Source of the DNA: Terriglobales bacterium
Lineage (GTDB): Bacteria; Acidobacteriota; Terriglobia; Terriglobales; Acidobacteriaceae
Assembly: GCA_035651655.1 (NCBI GenBank)
Contig: DASRFG010000011.1
Coordinates: 1-64,000, forward strand
DNA length: 64,000 bases
Direction: 5' to 3'
Positions 35,459 through 46,300 of the stretch are shown in pieces. The translations under genes were made by a program, and so were the position numbers. Below the pieces are notes generated by a model that searched no databases, was not told where the DNA came from, and saw only the letters and a list, made by a program, of their open reading frames with translations. Every line of letters begins with the position of its first letter. Position 1 is the first letter of the stretch.

Positions 35459-38029
35459 CTAAAACTTGAACTCCAGGTTCACCTGCATGCGTCTACCCGG
35501 ATGTGCCGCCACCGCCCGCCCGAAAAATGGTGAACTCAGCGTACCAATATAGGTGTCGTCGTTTTCGTGGTTCAGTACGTTGAAGGACTGTAACGAGAGC
35601 GTCGCCATCGGCCCTTCCTTCTTCTTGCTGATTTGAAAATCGTGCGCCAGACTTAAATCCAGATTAACCAGACCGGGACCGTGCATCACATTACGCGGCA
35701 GTCCGAAAGGCCGGTCGTTAGCGATGCCATCGTGGTTATCATCCGCACCGGTTGTGATATTTACCGGCGTGCCCGAATATAAAGAAAGGGCTACTCCCAG
35801 GCTAACCAGTTTGGTCGCCTCCACCGAACCCATCAGATCGAACTTGTGCCGCCGGTCAGAATCGGATCGCGCCCAGTCAGCGTTCGGAAAATAGCTGTTG
35901 CCAGGAAAGTATGTAATACCGCTGGTGTTGTTGTAGGTCTTGCTCAGGGTGTATTGTGCCTGCCCGGCAAAAAACTTGCTCGGTTTTCCGCGAAATGTTA
36001 CTTCCAGTGAATTGCCCTTCTGGTAGCCTTCCGACTCCATCTGCCGCACCTGGCCCAGCTGTGGATTGGGGAGCACGGTGAAATTGGGCGGTAGCGGTGC
36101 GTTGATATCGCGCGAGCGAAACGCATCTATGCGCCGCGAGCCCACGTAAGTTGCGCTGAGGGAACTTTTTTGCGTGAGCTGCCGCTCAACCCCGACGCTG
36201 TACTGCACGGTGTAGGGAATCCGCGCCCGCGGATCGAGCACCACTACACTGGTTGGCTCCGCCGCCAATGAACCCGGCGAGACCGGGAACGTAGGATTCT
36301 CCACAATGAAGCGCAGCAGACTTGTGCCGTTGAAGTGCAGCAGGTCTGAAATGGGCCGCGGCCCGCTGCGGTCGTAGAAAACTCCCGCGCCCCCCCGGAC
36401 AACGGTCTTGCTCTTCTCCGTCGGCGCCCAGGCGAATCCAAAGCGCGGCGCAAAGTTATTGGGATCGTTGTGAAAATAGTTCTGCCAGTAGTAGCGCATC
36501 CCCACCGACAACGACAAATTCGGCCGCAAGCGGACCTTGTCTTCAATAACTCCGGCAAAATTCTCTTCCAGAAAAACCAGGTGTCCCTGGCCCCTCTGCT
36601 GCACGAAGAAAGACGGCCGCCGGGCTATGTAGTCCGCGATGCTGGCGAAGGAGTAGGTCCCGCCAAAATTGGTAAAGTTGTCTTCCCCGCGTCGGCTGAT
36701 GTCCGGAATATCTACGCCAAACTTCAGTTCATGCTTGCCGCTGACATAAGTGAGTATGTCAGTGCCATCAAAGTGGTACTCGGTTCGCCTGCCATCCGCC
36801 TGGGCGCCCCCGACGGTGAATGCGCCTGCCACTACGATGGCCGGCGCCGCACTCAGGCTGATCACCGGTCGATCGTAATGGCCGACCAGGAACCGCAACT
36901 GGTTAAGCATTTTGGGAGAAAACACGTGCCGGTAGCTGACGTTGATTTCGTGTTCCTGAAACACCTGCCTGGTTCCAGCCTCCGGCAAAACGGTTCCTCC
37001 TACGTTCTGATTTCGCTCGCTTTGCTTTTCGTATGAGTACCCAATCCAGAACTGGTCGGCGCTGCCAAAATCGTGAAACACACGCCCCGAGCCAAAAAAG
37101 TGGTGCGTGGGCATGGGCACGTTTTGCGTGATGGGCCCGCTCGGTCCCTGCGCGACCACGATCGCTTGATCATCGTCCACGTCGCGGTCCAGCGAAAGCA
37201 GAAAGCTGGTTTTCTTGCTGTGGCCGAGCGGGCCACTCAGCGACCCTTCGTAATACTGCCGATGTTCCGAGGGCTTTACTACAGAGAACGGATTGCGGGC
37301 GTCAAATAGAGAGTCGCGGAACAGCAAGTTGACCGTACCGTGAAAATTCGGGGTTCCTGGTTTCGTAATTATTTCGAGTCGCGCGCGCCCCGGACGCGAA
37401 AATAGGGCGGAGTAAGGATCCTGGTTGATCTTCACTTCTTGTACCGCGGAAGGGGTCATGCCCGGGCCGTTTGCCTCTACGCCATTCACCACCAGCGTAA
37501 CGCCATTGGTGCCCAGCGCGCTGTCGTCCAGGAATCGGGAGAGCATAGTGACATAATCGTGATCGAATACCGGTACGCGATCGAGCGCGGCACGGTCAAT
37601 CGAGTTCGCATTCTGGTTTTCGGAAATCTCCGTGCTCACTTGGGGGGCCGAGCCACCAGTTGCCGTCACCGTAAACTCCTGGCTCACTACCGCAAGGGGC
37701 ATGACCACATTAATGGAGTTGCGGGCCTTCAATCCAACCGTAACTTTCACCTTTGTCTCGCGAAAGCCCTCCTGCTGCACGTCAACCTGGTAAGCGCCGG
37801 GGGCCACGCTGATGAACCGGAATGTGCCGGCATCTTTGCTCGAGGTTTGGCCCACTTGTTTGCCATCGGCCCGGTTCAGTGTCACCTGTGCTCCAACAAT
37901 CGCGGCGCCCGAGGGATCCCGGACGTTTCCCGTGATCTCGTACGATGCCGCCCCGGGGTCGTTTTGAGCACGCGCGATTCCGCTGGCAAGCAGGGCAGTC
38001 AACAGGAGAGAGTTCACAAGGTATTTCAT
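35459..38029 (-). CDS. TonB-dependent receptor with carboxypeptidase-like domain
   Basis: An 856-residue outer-membrane protein. Signal peptide MKYLVNSLLLTALLASGIARA, then a carboxypeptidase-like sandwich (about residues 30-105: YEITGNVRDPSGAAIVGAQVTL, TFRFISVAPGAYQVDV), a plug domain with VSTEISENQNANSIDRAALD and DHDYVTMLSRFL, and a beta barrel ending in the aromatic-terminated NLEFKF. The TonB box is not obvious. I chose the ATG at 38029 because it starts the signal peptide; upstream in-frame ATGs exist at 38053 and beyond. It lies back to back with the two-component system gene, sharing a spacer with a PmrA-like box. Confidence 0.88.
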   Translation of the reverse strand: MKYLVNSLLLTALLASGIARAQNDPGAASYEITGNVRDPSGAAIVGAQVTLNRADGKQVGQTSSKDAGTFRFISVAPGAYQVDVQQEGFRETKVKVTVGLKARNSINVVMPLAVVSQEFTVTATGGSAPQVSTEISENQNANSIDRAALDRVPVFDHDYVTMLSRFLDDSALGTNGVTLVVNGVEANGPGMTPSAVQEVKINQDPYSALFSRPGRARLEIITKPGTPNFHGTVNLLFRDSLFDARNPFSVVKPSEHRQYYEGSLSGPLGHSKKTSFLLSLDRDVDDDQAIVVAQGPSGPITQNVPMPTHHFFGSGRVFHDFGSADQFWIGYSYEKQSERNQNVGGTVLPEAGTRQVFQEHEINVSYRHVFSPKMLNQLRFLVGHYDRPVISLSAAPAIVVAGAFTVGGAQADGRRTEYHFDGTDILTYVSGKHELKFGVDIPDISRRGEDNFTNFGGTYSFASIADYIARRPSFFVQQRGQGHLVFLEENFAGVIEDKVRLRPNLSLSVGMRYYWQNYFHNDPNNFAPRFGFAWAPTEKSKTVVRGGAGVFYDRSGPRPISDLLHFNGTSLLRFIVENPTFPVSPGSLAAEPTSVVVLDPRARIPYTVQYSVGVERQLTQKSSLSATYVGSRRIDAFRSRDINAPLPPNFTVLPNPQLGQVRQMESEGYQKGNSLEVTFRGKPSKFFAGQAQYTLSKTYNNTSGITYFPGNSYFPNADWARSDSDRRHKFDLMGSVEATKLVSLGVALSLYSGTPVNITTGADDNHDGIANDRPFGLPRNVMHGPGLVNLDLSLAHDFQISKKKEGPMATLSLQSFNVLNHENDDTYIGTLSSPFFGRAVAAHPGRRMQVNLEFKF

Positions 38030-38104
38030 CGCGGGACGATCTAAAACACCCATTGTAATTTCTTGCGGCACACCCATGGTTACAGTCTTTTTAAGATTTA
38101 CGTC

Positions 38105-38121
38105 ATTAAGCAAAGCTTAAG
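38105..38121 (+). promoter_or_regulatory. PmrA/QseB-like box upstream of the response-regulator gene
   Basis: ATTAAG-CAAAG-CTTAAG matches the PmrA/BasR consensus YTTAAK-N5-YTTAAK in 11 of 12 defined positions. The half-sites repeat every 11 bp, as for OmpR-family dimers. It lies 76 bp before the regulator ATG and between divergent genes, suggesting autoregulation and perhaps control of the receptor gene. Confidence 0.55.
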
Positions 38122-38196
38122 CCTCACCCAAGTAGCCTTTGTCTGCTTGAATGAACGTTTTCACAGCCGGATAATGCAAGTAAGGTCACAGAAACC

Positions 38197-38868
38197 ATGC
38201 GTGTCCTGGTCATAGAGGATGAACACCGACTAGCCGAGAACATCGCTCGCAGCTTGAAAGACAACGCCTCCTGGGCGGTTGACATTGCTTTAGACGGCGA
38301 GAACGGTCTCTTCATGGCGGAATCCGGCTCTTATGACCTGATCGTGCTCGATCTGATGCTTCCCAAGCTCGACGGTCTCCAACTCTTGCAACGTTTTCGC
38401 AAACAGGGCTACAAGACCCCGGTTCTGGTGCTGACTGCCAGGGACGAAAAGGAATCTATTGTCCGATTGCTAAATGCCGGCGCCGATGACTATCTTTCCA
38501 AGCCCTTCGACCTCGGCGAATTCATGGCCCGCGCTAAAGCGCTGGTGCGTCGCGGCAAAGACCAGCATTCGCCACTGCTCGCAGTAGCCGACCTGGAGGT
38601 AAACACCGTAGAACGCTCGGTGCGGCGCACCGGAAAGAACATCACGCTTACACCTATGGAATATCGGGTCTTGGAGTACTTGGCGCATCGCCCGCGCGCC
38701 GTGGTTTCCAAGACCGAATTGCTGGAGCACTTATACGACTACAATTGGGAGAAGTTCAGCAATGTCATCGAAGTCTATATCTCCGGGCTGCGCCGTAAAA
38801 TAGATGATGGCGCGACCGTGAAGTTGATCCACACCTTGCGCGGACAGGGCTATTCGCTACGCGCCTAA
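38197..38868 (+). CDS. OmpR/PmrA-family response regulator
   Basis: A 223-residue DNA-binding response regulator. Receiver domain (residues 1-118): acidic pocket EDE at residues 7-9, phospho-acceptor Asp52 (LIVLDLMLPKLDG), Thr in LTARD and Lys in SKPFDLGEF. The C-terminal winged helix (about 128-222) has LTPMEYRVLEYLAHRPRAVVSKTELLEHLYD and SNVIEVYISGLRRKI. Best fit is the PmrA/QseB/CusR subgroup. The gene is followed by its kinase and then an RND pump operon; a perfect PmrA-like box in front of the pump suggests that operon as its target. Confidence 0.92.
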   Translation: MRVLVIEDEHRLAENIARSLKDNASWAVDIALDGENGLFMAESGSYDLIVLDLMLPKLDGLQLLQRFRKQGYKTPVLVLTARDEKESIVRLLNAGADDYLSKPFDLGEFMARAKALVRRGKDQHSPLLAVADLEVNTVERSVRRTGKNITLTPMEYRVLEYLAHRPRAVVSKTELLEHLYDYNWEKFSNVIEVYISGLRRKIDDGATVKLIHTLRGQGYSLRA

Positions 38869-38903
38869 GTGCATCAGCGACATAACGCAACAGGATCGTT
38901 ACC

Positions 38904-40379
38904 TTGAAGAAACTTTCACTGACCGGACGCTTGACCGCAGTTGTCGTCGGCTCTCAATTTCTGCTGGCGATCGGCCTCGTTCTGGTCGGGATGCTGTATC
39001 TTCGCGAGGAATTGCTTTCCGGTCTCGACCTGAACTTGCAAGGCCGCGCTCATAGAGTGGCGGCCCTGGCCTACTACGCCCCCAAAAGCCAGACAAAATT
39101 GTTATTTGATGCGGACGAGTCGCCGGCCCCCTCCGACCCTGCTCATCCTGACATGTATCAGATCACCAGCGAAAGGCTAGGTTTTGAAAACCACACGCAG
39201 AATTTCAACTCCGCCCTTCCCCAGAAGCTTGCTTCGCGTCGGACCAAGAACTTCAAGTGGAACGGTGTCCCCTATCGCGCGGTAGTTCTGCGCAATCTTG
39301 CTATCCGCGATCCCCAGCCGGAGATTGTCGGAATGCCGGATGCCACGCTAACCGTGATCTATGCTGCTCCGACCCTTGCGATTGATCGCGAAGTGGCGGA
39401 GGTGGGCTTCGGTGTGGCCAGTGCGAGTATCTTCATTCTGGCGCTTACCGGGTTTCTTGCTTCCTGGGCCTTGCGGCGCGGGCTATCCCCCCTGCGCGAC
39501 CTGGCCAGCCGAGCGGGCTCAATTTCCGTGAGCAACTGGGAATTCCGCCCTTCTCCGGAGGCACTTGACGCTCCCGAATTGGCCCCACTCACCCAGGCGA
39601 TCCAGACTGTGCTTGCCCGACTGGAAAAGTCTTTTACTCAGCAACGTGGATTTCTGGCCGACGCAGCCCATGAACTCAAGACCTCCGTCGCGATTGTGAA
39701 ATCCACCTTCCAGTCCTTGCTGCAATCCCCGCGCTCGCCTCAGGAGTATCGGGAGGGGCTGCAGCAGCTCCTCGAAGACGTGGAACGCCTCGAAGATCTG
39801 CTCAACCGCATGCTTCGCCTCGCCCGCGCCGAGCAGTGGGCCGCCGAAGGACTCCAAGGTCAGTTCGACAATACCGACATTACTTCCACCTGTGAGATGG
39901 CGATCGCGCGCATCAAGTCCCTGGCTGCTTCGCGAGACGTTAAGGTCGAGCTGGTGGCTAACGGCACCGCCGAGCTACCCGCCGATCCCGCCGACCTGGA
40001 GCTGGTTTGGGTGAATCTGCTGGAGAATGCAATTCAACACAGCCCCGCAGGATCTGCTGTGCGCTTGCGCCTTGAAGTCGAAACCGTATCGGCATGCGTC
40101 AGTGTGGAAGATTCCGGAGTGGGCATAGCGCCCGACCAACTGCCGTATATTTTTGAGCGCTTTCGACGCGGCGATCCTTCGCGCGCTCGAGCAACCGGTG
40201 GTTTCGGCCTGGGCCTCGCTATTGCTAAGGCGATCGTGGACGCCTACCGCGGAAACATCACCGCCTCCAGCGTTCTCGGTCAAGGGACCCGGATCTCGGT
40301 ACAATTGCCGCTGGTTCGCGATGCAAAGCCGAATGCCAATCGTGAGCCCGTTTCCGTCACCGAAGATTCCCTCGCATAA
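38904..40379 (+). CDS. Sensor histidine kinase, partner of the OmpR-type regulator
   Basis: A 491-residue membrane kinase. Start is TTG with AGGA 8 nt before it. Membrane helix 1 (RLTAVVVGSQFLLAIGLVLVGM), a periplasmic sensor of about 130 residues, helix 2 (about 165-190), a HAMP linker (LRRGLSPLRDLASRAG), HisKA with phospho-acceptor His256 (LADAAHELKTSVAIVKS) and an intact HATPase domain: LLENAIQHSP, VEDSGVGIAPDQLPYIFERF and GGFGLGLAIAKAIVD. The sensor part has no obvious metal-binding His/Met cluster, so the signal is open. Encoded 35 bp after the regulator. Confidence 0.92.
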   Translation: MKKLSLTGRLTAVVVGSQFLLAIGLVLVGMLYLREELLSGLDLNLQGRAHRVAALAYYAPKSQTKLLFDADESPAPSDPAHPDMYQITSERLGFENHTQNFNSALPQKLASRRTKNFKWNGVPYRAVVLRNLAIRDPQPEIVGMPDATLTVIYAAPTLAIDREVAEVGFGVASASIFILALTGFLASWALRRGLSPLRDLASRAGSISVSNWEFRPSPEALDAPELAPLTQAIQTVLARLEKSFTQQRGFLADAAHELKTSVAIVKSTFQSLLQSPRSPQEYREGLQQLLEDVERLEDLLNRMLRLARAEQWAAEGLQGQFDNTDITSTCEMAIARIKSLAASRDVKVELVANGTAELPADPADLELVWVNLLENAIQHSPAGSAVRLRLEVETVSACVSVEDSGVGIAPDQLPYIFERFRRGDPSRARATGGFGLGLAIAKAIVDAYRGNITASSVLGQGTRISVQLPLVRDAKPNANREPVSVTEDSLA

Positions 40380-40509
40380 CCTAATCTCTTGTGCAAGAAA
40401 TTGCACCATCGGTTGTCTGGATGACACCGTCTCAGTCGCCCGTTTCTGCATCTCTCTGTTCTTTTGGGCTTCTAAATCACTGGCATAGCTTAACGAAGTT
40501 TCACTTTCG

Positions 40510-40526
40510 CTTAAGCTTTCCTTAAT
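40510..40526 (+). promoter_or_regulatory. Perfect PmrA/QseB-like box before the RND pump operon
   Basis: CTTAAG-CTTTC-CTTAAT fits YTTAAK-N5-YTTAAK at every position. A further half-site CTTAAC sits 21 bp upstream (40489-40494). The box is 72 bp before the TolC-like start. It links the upstream two-component system to this pump. Confidence 0.65.
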
Positions 40527-40597
40527 CCGTGGCACTGTACAGTGTTGCTGTATTTCGGCGACTGCAGCCAACCGAGGCCTCGCGAGGAGACAGGCAA

Positions 40598-41971
40598 GTG
40601 CAGAAATGCTTACCAAAAGTCCTGACTGGAACAGTCGCGCTCATTTTGAGCGCCGTTGCGGTTTCGGCGCAAACCGCGCAACCCACTGTGTTGTCCGCTG
40701 CCACCGGCCAAACTGCTTCCTCATCGCCGCAGAATCCCGATCAACCGCTGGTCTTGACTTTGCAGGACGCCCTCCAGCGGGCCAAGGCCAACAGTCCGCA
40801 ATTTCAATCCGCGCTCACTGATCAGGGGCTGGCCCACGAGGACAAAGTTCAAGCCCGCGCCCTGCTGCTGCCCAGCGTCAACTACAACATGCAATATCTC
40901 TACACCCAGGGAAACGGTATTCCCGGCGGCCCTGGACGCTTCATCGCTAACAATGGCGTGCACGAATACCTCGCCCAAGGCAACGCGCACCAAGTGCTTT
41001 CGGTAGTGGATTTTGCCGACTTCCGCCGCACCCAGGCCCTCGAGGCAGTTGCCAAAGCCCGGGCACAAATCGCAGCTCGCGGTTTGGTGGTCACAGTGGT
41101 TCAAACCTACTATGCCATGGTGGTGGCGCAACGAAAATACGGGACCGCTCAACAGGCCGCCAGTGAGGGTCAGCGCTTCTTTACCATCAGCCGGCAATTG
41201 GAGCAGGGCGGGGAAGTGGCGCATTCCGACGTTGTGAAAGCGGAAATTCAGTATCAGCAAGTACAGCGCGACCTTCAGGAAGCACAGCTGGCAATGCAGA
41301 GGACCCGGCTGGAATTGTCCGTCTTGTTGTTCCCCAACTTTACGGAAAACTTCAGTGTGGTTGACGACCTGCGATTGCCAGATCCGCTGCTGCCGTTCGC
41401 TGAAGTTGAAGCCCTGGCTGGTCGTAAGAATCCGGATTTGCAGGCGGCTATTTATAGCCTGCGCGCGGCAAATAGCGAGGTCACTGCCGCCCGCGCCGGG
41501 TATTTACCAGCGCTCACCTTCGATTATTTTTACGGAATTGACGCTCCCCAGTTTGCGGTTCGCGATTTTGAGGGCAGAAGAAATCTCGGCTATGCAGCGA
41601 CTGCCTCCCTGACTCTACCGATTTGGAATTGGGGATCAACCCAAAGCAAGGTCAAGCAAGCCGACTTGCGCCGTCGTCTCGCGCGCGTCGAGTTGAGCGC
41701 CGCCCAGCGGACTTTGCTCGCCAACTTGCGTACCTTCTATAGCGAGGCACAGATTGCACGCGCCGAACTAGAGTCATTGGCGCGTTCTGCAGAGCTGGCC
41801 GCCGAGAGCTTGCGGCTGACCACTTTGCGGTATCAGGGCGGGGAAGCCACCGTGCTTGAAGTGGTGGACGCGCAGAATACGTTGACCGTGGCGCGCAACG
41901 CGTATGACGATGGTCAGGCCCGCTTCCGGCTGGCGCTCGCCAACTTGCAAACGCTAACCGGAACCTTCTGA
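40598..41971 (+). CDS. TolC-family outer-membrane channel protein
   Basis: A 457-residue outer-membrane efflux channel. The start chosen is GTG at 40598, with GAGGAG about 9 nt upstream, opening a signal peptide (KVLTGTVALILSAVAVSAQ); a GTG at 40529 is weaker. Two repeats of the OEP fold are visible: LTLQDALQRAKANSPQFQS with the helix pair up to about residue 220, and the second from FAEVEALAGRKNPDLQAAIY. YQGGEATVLEVVDAQNTLT is the family's late hallmark. First gene of a tight operon with adaptor (7-nt gap) and permease (9-nt gap), giving a complete tripartite pump. Confidence 0.92.
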   Translation: MQKCLPKVLTGTVALILSAVAVSAQTAQPTVLSAATGQTASSSPQNPDQPLVLTLQDALQRAKANSPQFQSALTDQGLAHEDKVQARALLLPSVNYNMQYLYTQGNGIPGGPGRFIANNGVHEYLAQGNAHQVLSVVDFADFRRTQALEAVAKARAQIAARGLVVTVVQTYYAMVVAQRKYGTAQQAASEGQRFFTISRQLEQGGEVAHSDVVKAEIQYQQVQRDLQEAQLAMQRTRLELSVLLFPNFTENFSVVDDLRLPDPLLPFAEVEALAGRKNPDLQAAIYSLRAANSEVTAARAGYLPALTFDYFYGIDAPQFAVRDFEGRRNLGYAATASLTLPIWNWGSTQSKVKQADLRRRLARVELSAAQRTLLANLRTFYSEAQIARAELESLARSAELAAESLRLTTLRYQGGEATVLEVVDAQNTLTVARNAYDDGQARFRLALANLQTLTGTF

Positions 41972-41978
41972 AAACCAC

Positions 41979-43334
41979 ATGAATAAAACTCAAAATCGCG
42001 CAGTGCTAACCATCGGCCACGAAAGACGATTGTTCCCCTGCATCTCGGCAATCGGAATTATGTTGGCGGTTCTTGCCTGGTCGGGCTGTTCGGGCGAGGA
42101 AAAGCCGCCAGAACCTGTTGTCAACGTGCAAGCCGCCGCGGCGCAGCAGAAGACCATTCAGCGCACCGTAACCTCGGAGGCCGTCTTGTTCCCCCTGCAC
42201 CAGGCAGCCATAGTGCCCAAGATCACCGCTCCCGTCCGAAAGTTTTACGTCAATCGGGGGAATCACGTTCGTGCTGGCCAGTTGCTCGCCGTCCTTGAAA
42301 ACCGTGATCTCTCCGCCGGCGCCGTTCAGAGCAAGGGAGAGTACGAGCAAGCCGAGGCTTCTTACACCACTTCTACCGGCGCCAGCATTCCCGAAGAAAT
42401 GCGCAAGGCCGAGTTGGACGAGAGCACAGCCAAACAGAACCTCGATGCCGAGGAAAAACTTTTCGAGAGCCGGCAGAAGCTCTTCGAACAAGGTGCGCTG
42501 CCGCGGAAGGATTTAGACCAGGCTCGGGTCGCGCTGGCCCAGGCAAAAAGCCAATACGACATAGCCCATCAGCACTTGGAAGCACTGTTAAAAGTCAGCC
42601 ACGCGCAAGCCTTGAAGGCTGCCACGGGGCAGCTTACTGCTGCAAAAGGAAAATATCAGGGCGCAGCAGCCCTCTTGAGTTACTCCGAAATACGCAGTCC
42701 CATCAACGGCCTTATCACTGATCGTCCGATTTACCCGGGCGAAACGCCTGCGGCAGGCATGCCCCTGCTCATGGTGATGGATACTTCGTCGGTCATTGCC
42801 AAGGCGCATATCCCCCAGGAAGAAGCGGCGCTCCTCAAAGTCGGTGACCCGGGAACCATTACCGCCGCCGGCGTGGAGGACGAATTGAAAGGCAAAGTCA
42901 CTGTAGTCAGCCCGGCACTCGATCCCAATAGCACGACGGTTGAGGTCTGGGTGCAAGCGCGAAACCCGAAGGGACAGCTCAAACCCGGCTCCAGCGTGCA
43001 GGTTTCAATGTTGGCGGAAGTTCTTCCCAATGCAGTGACCATTCCGGCCACCGCGCTTCTCACCGAATCCGACGGGACTACCTCCGTCATGGTGGTGGGC
43101 GATGACGGCCGGGCGCACCAGCGCGATGTAAAGCCCGGCGTAAAGCAGGGGGATGAATTGCAGATCGCAGAAGGTCTGAAACCTGGCGAGCGGGTAGTTA
43201 CGGTTGGTGCTTATGGCTTGCCCGATAACACTAAGGTGCGCATCGAGGCAGCAAGCGCTCAAAATGCTGAACCAGACAAGCCCAAAAAAGGGGACGCTGG
43301 CAAAGACGAAAAGGACGCCAAGGACGAGAAATAA
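41979..43334 (+). CDS. RND efflux periplasmic adaptor (membrane fusion) lipoprotein
   Basis: A 451-residue adaptor bridging the permease and the TolC channel. A hydrophobic N-terminus ends in a lipobox-like LAWSGCSG. Then come the lipoyl half (ITAPVRKFYVNRGNHVRAGQLLAVLENRDL), a long alpha-hairpin (about residues 120-220), the second lipoyl half (SYSEIRSPINGLITDRPIYPGETP), a beta-barrel domain and a membrane-proximal domain (VMVVGDDGRAHQRDVKPGVKQGDE). The tail is unusually charged (PKKGDAGKDEKDAKDEK). The hairpin is long enough to fit TolC directly. Confidence 0.92.
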   Translation: MNKTQNRAVLTIGHERRLFPCISAIGIMLAVLAWSGCSGEEKPPEPVVNVQAAAAQQKTIQRTVTSEAVLFPLHQAAIVPKITAPVRKFYVNRGNHVRAGQLLAVLENRDLSAGAVQSKGEYEQAEASYTTSTGASIPEEMRKAELDESTAKQNLDAEEKLFESRQKLFEQGALPRKDLDQARVALAQAKSQYDIAHQHLEALLKVSHAQALKAATGQLTAAKGKYQGAAALLSYSEIRSPINGLITDRPIYPGETPAAGMPLLMVMDTSSVIAKAHIPQEEAALLKVGDPGTITAAGVEDELKGKVTVVSPALDPNSTTVEVWVQARNPKGQLKPGSSVQVSMLAEVLPNAVTIPATALLTESDGTTSVMVVGDDGRAHQRDVKPGVKQGDELQIAEGLKPGERVVTVGAYGLPDNTKVRIEAASAQNAEPDKPKKGDAGKDEKDAKDEK

Positions 43335-43343
43335 CGCCAACCC

Positions 43344-46300
43344 ATGCGCCTCACCTCCATAACTGAAAGCGGCAATCACGAGAACAGGGAATCCAACTAT
43401 TGGTTCTCCTACCATTCCAAGTCCATCATCTTTCTGATCATCACTCTGGCGCTAGTCGGTGGTTACCTGGCGCTCACCATTCCTATCGCAGTTTTCCCGG
43501 AAACAAATTTTCCTCGCATCGTTATCGGCATTGATAACGGGGTGATGCCTATTGACCAGATGATGGTCACTATCACCCGTCCTGTGGAAGAGGCTGTAAA
43601 CAGCGTCCCTGGGCTGCAGCGTGTGCAATCCATCACCGGCCGCGGTTCTGCTGAGATTGATTTGTTCTTCGACTGGAAGGTGGACATGTTCCAGACCCTT
43701 CAGCTGGTAGATGCGGCCGTGGGACGGATACGCTCCTCTTTGCCATCTACTGCTGAGGTCCGCAGCAATCGCCTGACCTTTGCCGCTTTTCCCATCATGG
43801 GATATGCCTTAAGGGCCCAGAAGGTACCGCAAACCCAACTGTGGGAATTGGCAAATTACGAGCTCAAGCCGCGCTTAAACCGTTTGGATGGGGTCGCTAC
43901 CGTCGTGGTCCAGGGTGGCCAACAACCGGAGTTTCACATTGTTCCTGATCCCGCCAAGTTGCTAGAGGCACAAGTCACCGTCACAGATCTGCTCGAAGCT
44001 GTGCGCCGCACCAATCTCATAGATTCACCCGGTTTGATGGAGAGTAATCATCAACTCTACTTGGGATTGATCAGCGGACAGGTTCGCAGTGCTGACCAGA
44101 TCGCGAGCATCGTGGTCAAAACTACGCAGGCGGGAATTCCAGTTCACGTCGGCGACGTCTCCAACGTAGAAGCCAATGTAAAACCGCTTTACACGATTGT
44201 CACCGCCAATGGCAAGCCGGCCGTATTGCTGAATATCAATCGCCAGCCCGCCAGTAATACGGTGCAGGTTGCTACAGAAGTACATGCCGAGGTGGATCGC
44301 ATACGCCGCGAGCTGCCGCCCGGCATCACCATCGAGCCGTTTTATGACCAGTCCATCATCGTGAGCGAATCCATCAAGAGTGTTCGCGATGCCATCCTGC
44401 TCGGACTGATTCTGGCTTCCGTTATTCTCGTTGTTTTCCTGCGCGATTGGGGGACATCGGTTGTTGCGGGCATGGTAATTCCGGTCACCGTTGCAGTTAC
44501 GTTCATCGCCCTGAAGCTGCTCGGCCAGAGCTTCAATCTTATGACTTTGGGTGGACTTGCCGCCGCCGTGGGACTAGTGATTGATGACGCCATCGTGGTG
44601 GTGGAGAACATCGTCCTGCATCGTGATGCCGGGCAGCCGCGTCTGGAGGCAATCCACAGCGCCCTCCGCGAAATTACTACTCCTTTGGTGGGCTCAACCA
44701 TCACACCGATCGTCGTCTTTTTGCCCCTGATAACCATCACCGGTGTAACGGGTTCGTTTTTCCGCGCGTTGGCCGTGACGGTTGCTGTCTCGCTGTTGAC
44801 CTCCCTCATACTCGCACTGACCTGGACCCCTAATCTCAGTCAATATTTCATCCACGCAAAGCGCCGGTCCGGAGACGGTGGCGAAGAGCTTCCCGACGCC
44901 GGGAACGGTGACGGCAGTACGCTCTCGGCCCAGCGGCTATTTGCCGCGGAAGAAGCTTCACTCAAGGGCCGTTTTCTTCGTGTAGTCCAGTTCTATGAGC
45001 GCTGGTTGCGCTTTTCTCTCGAGCGTCCTCGATGGTTGCTCGGCCTTAGCGCCCTCCTGATTGTCGCTTCCTTCGGCTGCTACAAGCTGCTCGGCACCGA
45101 TCTTCTCCCAGCCATGGACGAGGGCGGCTTCATCCTCGACTACATCATGCCCGCTGGTAGTTCTTTGGCGGAGACCAATCGCGTAATCACTCACGTGGAG
45201 GAGATCCTGCGCTCCATGCCCGAGGTAGAGAACACTTCCCGGCGTACTGGTCTGCAACTTGGTCTTGCCGCCGTTACCGAGGCAAATACCGGCGATATTT
45301 CCGTAAAGCTAAAACAGAAGCGCAGCCGCGGGGTTGATGAAATCATTGCTGAAGCACGCGCGCAGATTGCCCAGCAGGAGCCCGCGCTCGATACTGAATT
45401 CATCCAACTGCTTCAGGACATGATCGGAGACCTGACCAGCGCTCCTGAGCCCATTCAGATCAAGCTCTTTGCCCAGGATCCGGCTTTGCTGCGTGAGTGG
45501 GCGCCCAAGATCGGGGATTCGATTCAGAAGATTTCCGGGGTTGTAGACGTGCTCAACGGGATTGACAACACCATTAGTGGCCCGGCCGTGCTCTTCCAGA
45601 TTGATCCCGCCGTCGCCGCTCGTGCTGGTTTCACGCCCGAAGAAGTGGCCCTCGACGCTGCCGCGGTTCTAGAGGGCGAACCAGCACAGACTCCATTGAT
45701 CGCTAACGACCGCGCATACACCATTCGCGTGCGCTTTCCCGGCAAGAGCCGCCAATCCCTGGACGCGATGAAGAATACCCTGCTTGTCAGTTCCAGTGGC
45801 AAGACCGGCACTTTGGGTTCGCTTGCCACTCTGACGGAGATGCCCGGTCAGACCGAAATCCGGCGCGAGAACCTGCAGCGCAACGTGGCTGTCACCGCTC
45901 GACTTGAAGGTCGCGACCTGGGCAGTGGCATTGCTGCCGTGCAGAAGGCCATTGCCAATCTGCATCTTCCAGCGGCCATACGGGTCGAGTACGGCGGCAC
46001 CTATCAAGAGCAGCAGCGCTCATTCAAGGACCTGGTGATGGTGCTGGTGCTGGCCGTCGTGCTGGTCTTTATTGTGTTGTTATTTGAATTCCGCAGCTTT
46101 GCTGCTCCGATTGCTATTTTGTCCTCGGCCTTGCTCTCAACTTCTGGTGTCTTCATTGCACTGCTGATCACTCGAACCAGCTTCAACATCTCTTCTTTTA
46201 TGGGGCTGATCATGGTGGTGGGTATCGTGGCCAAGAACGGCATCCTGCTACTCGATGCTGACCAGCGCTTCCGCGCGGCCGGACTCCCGGTCGAAGATGC

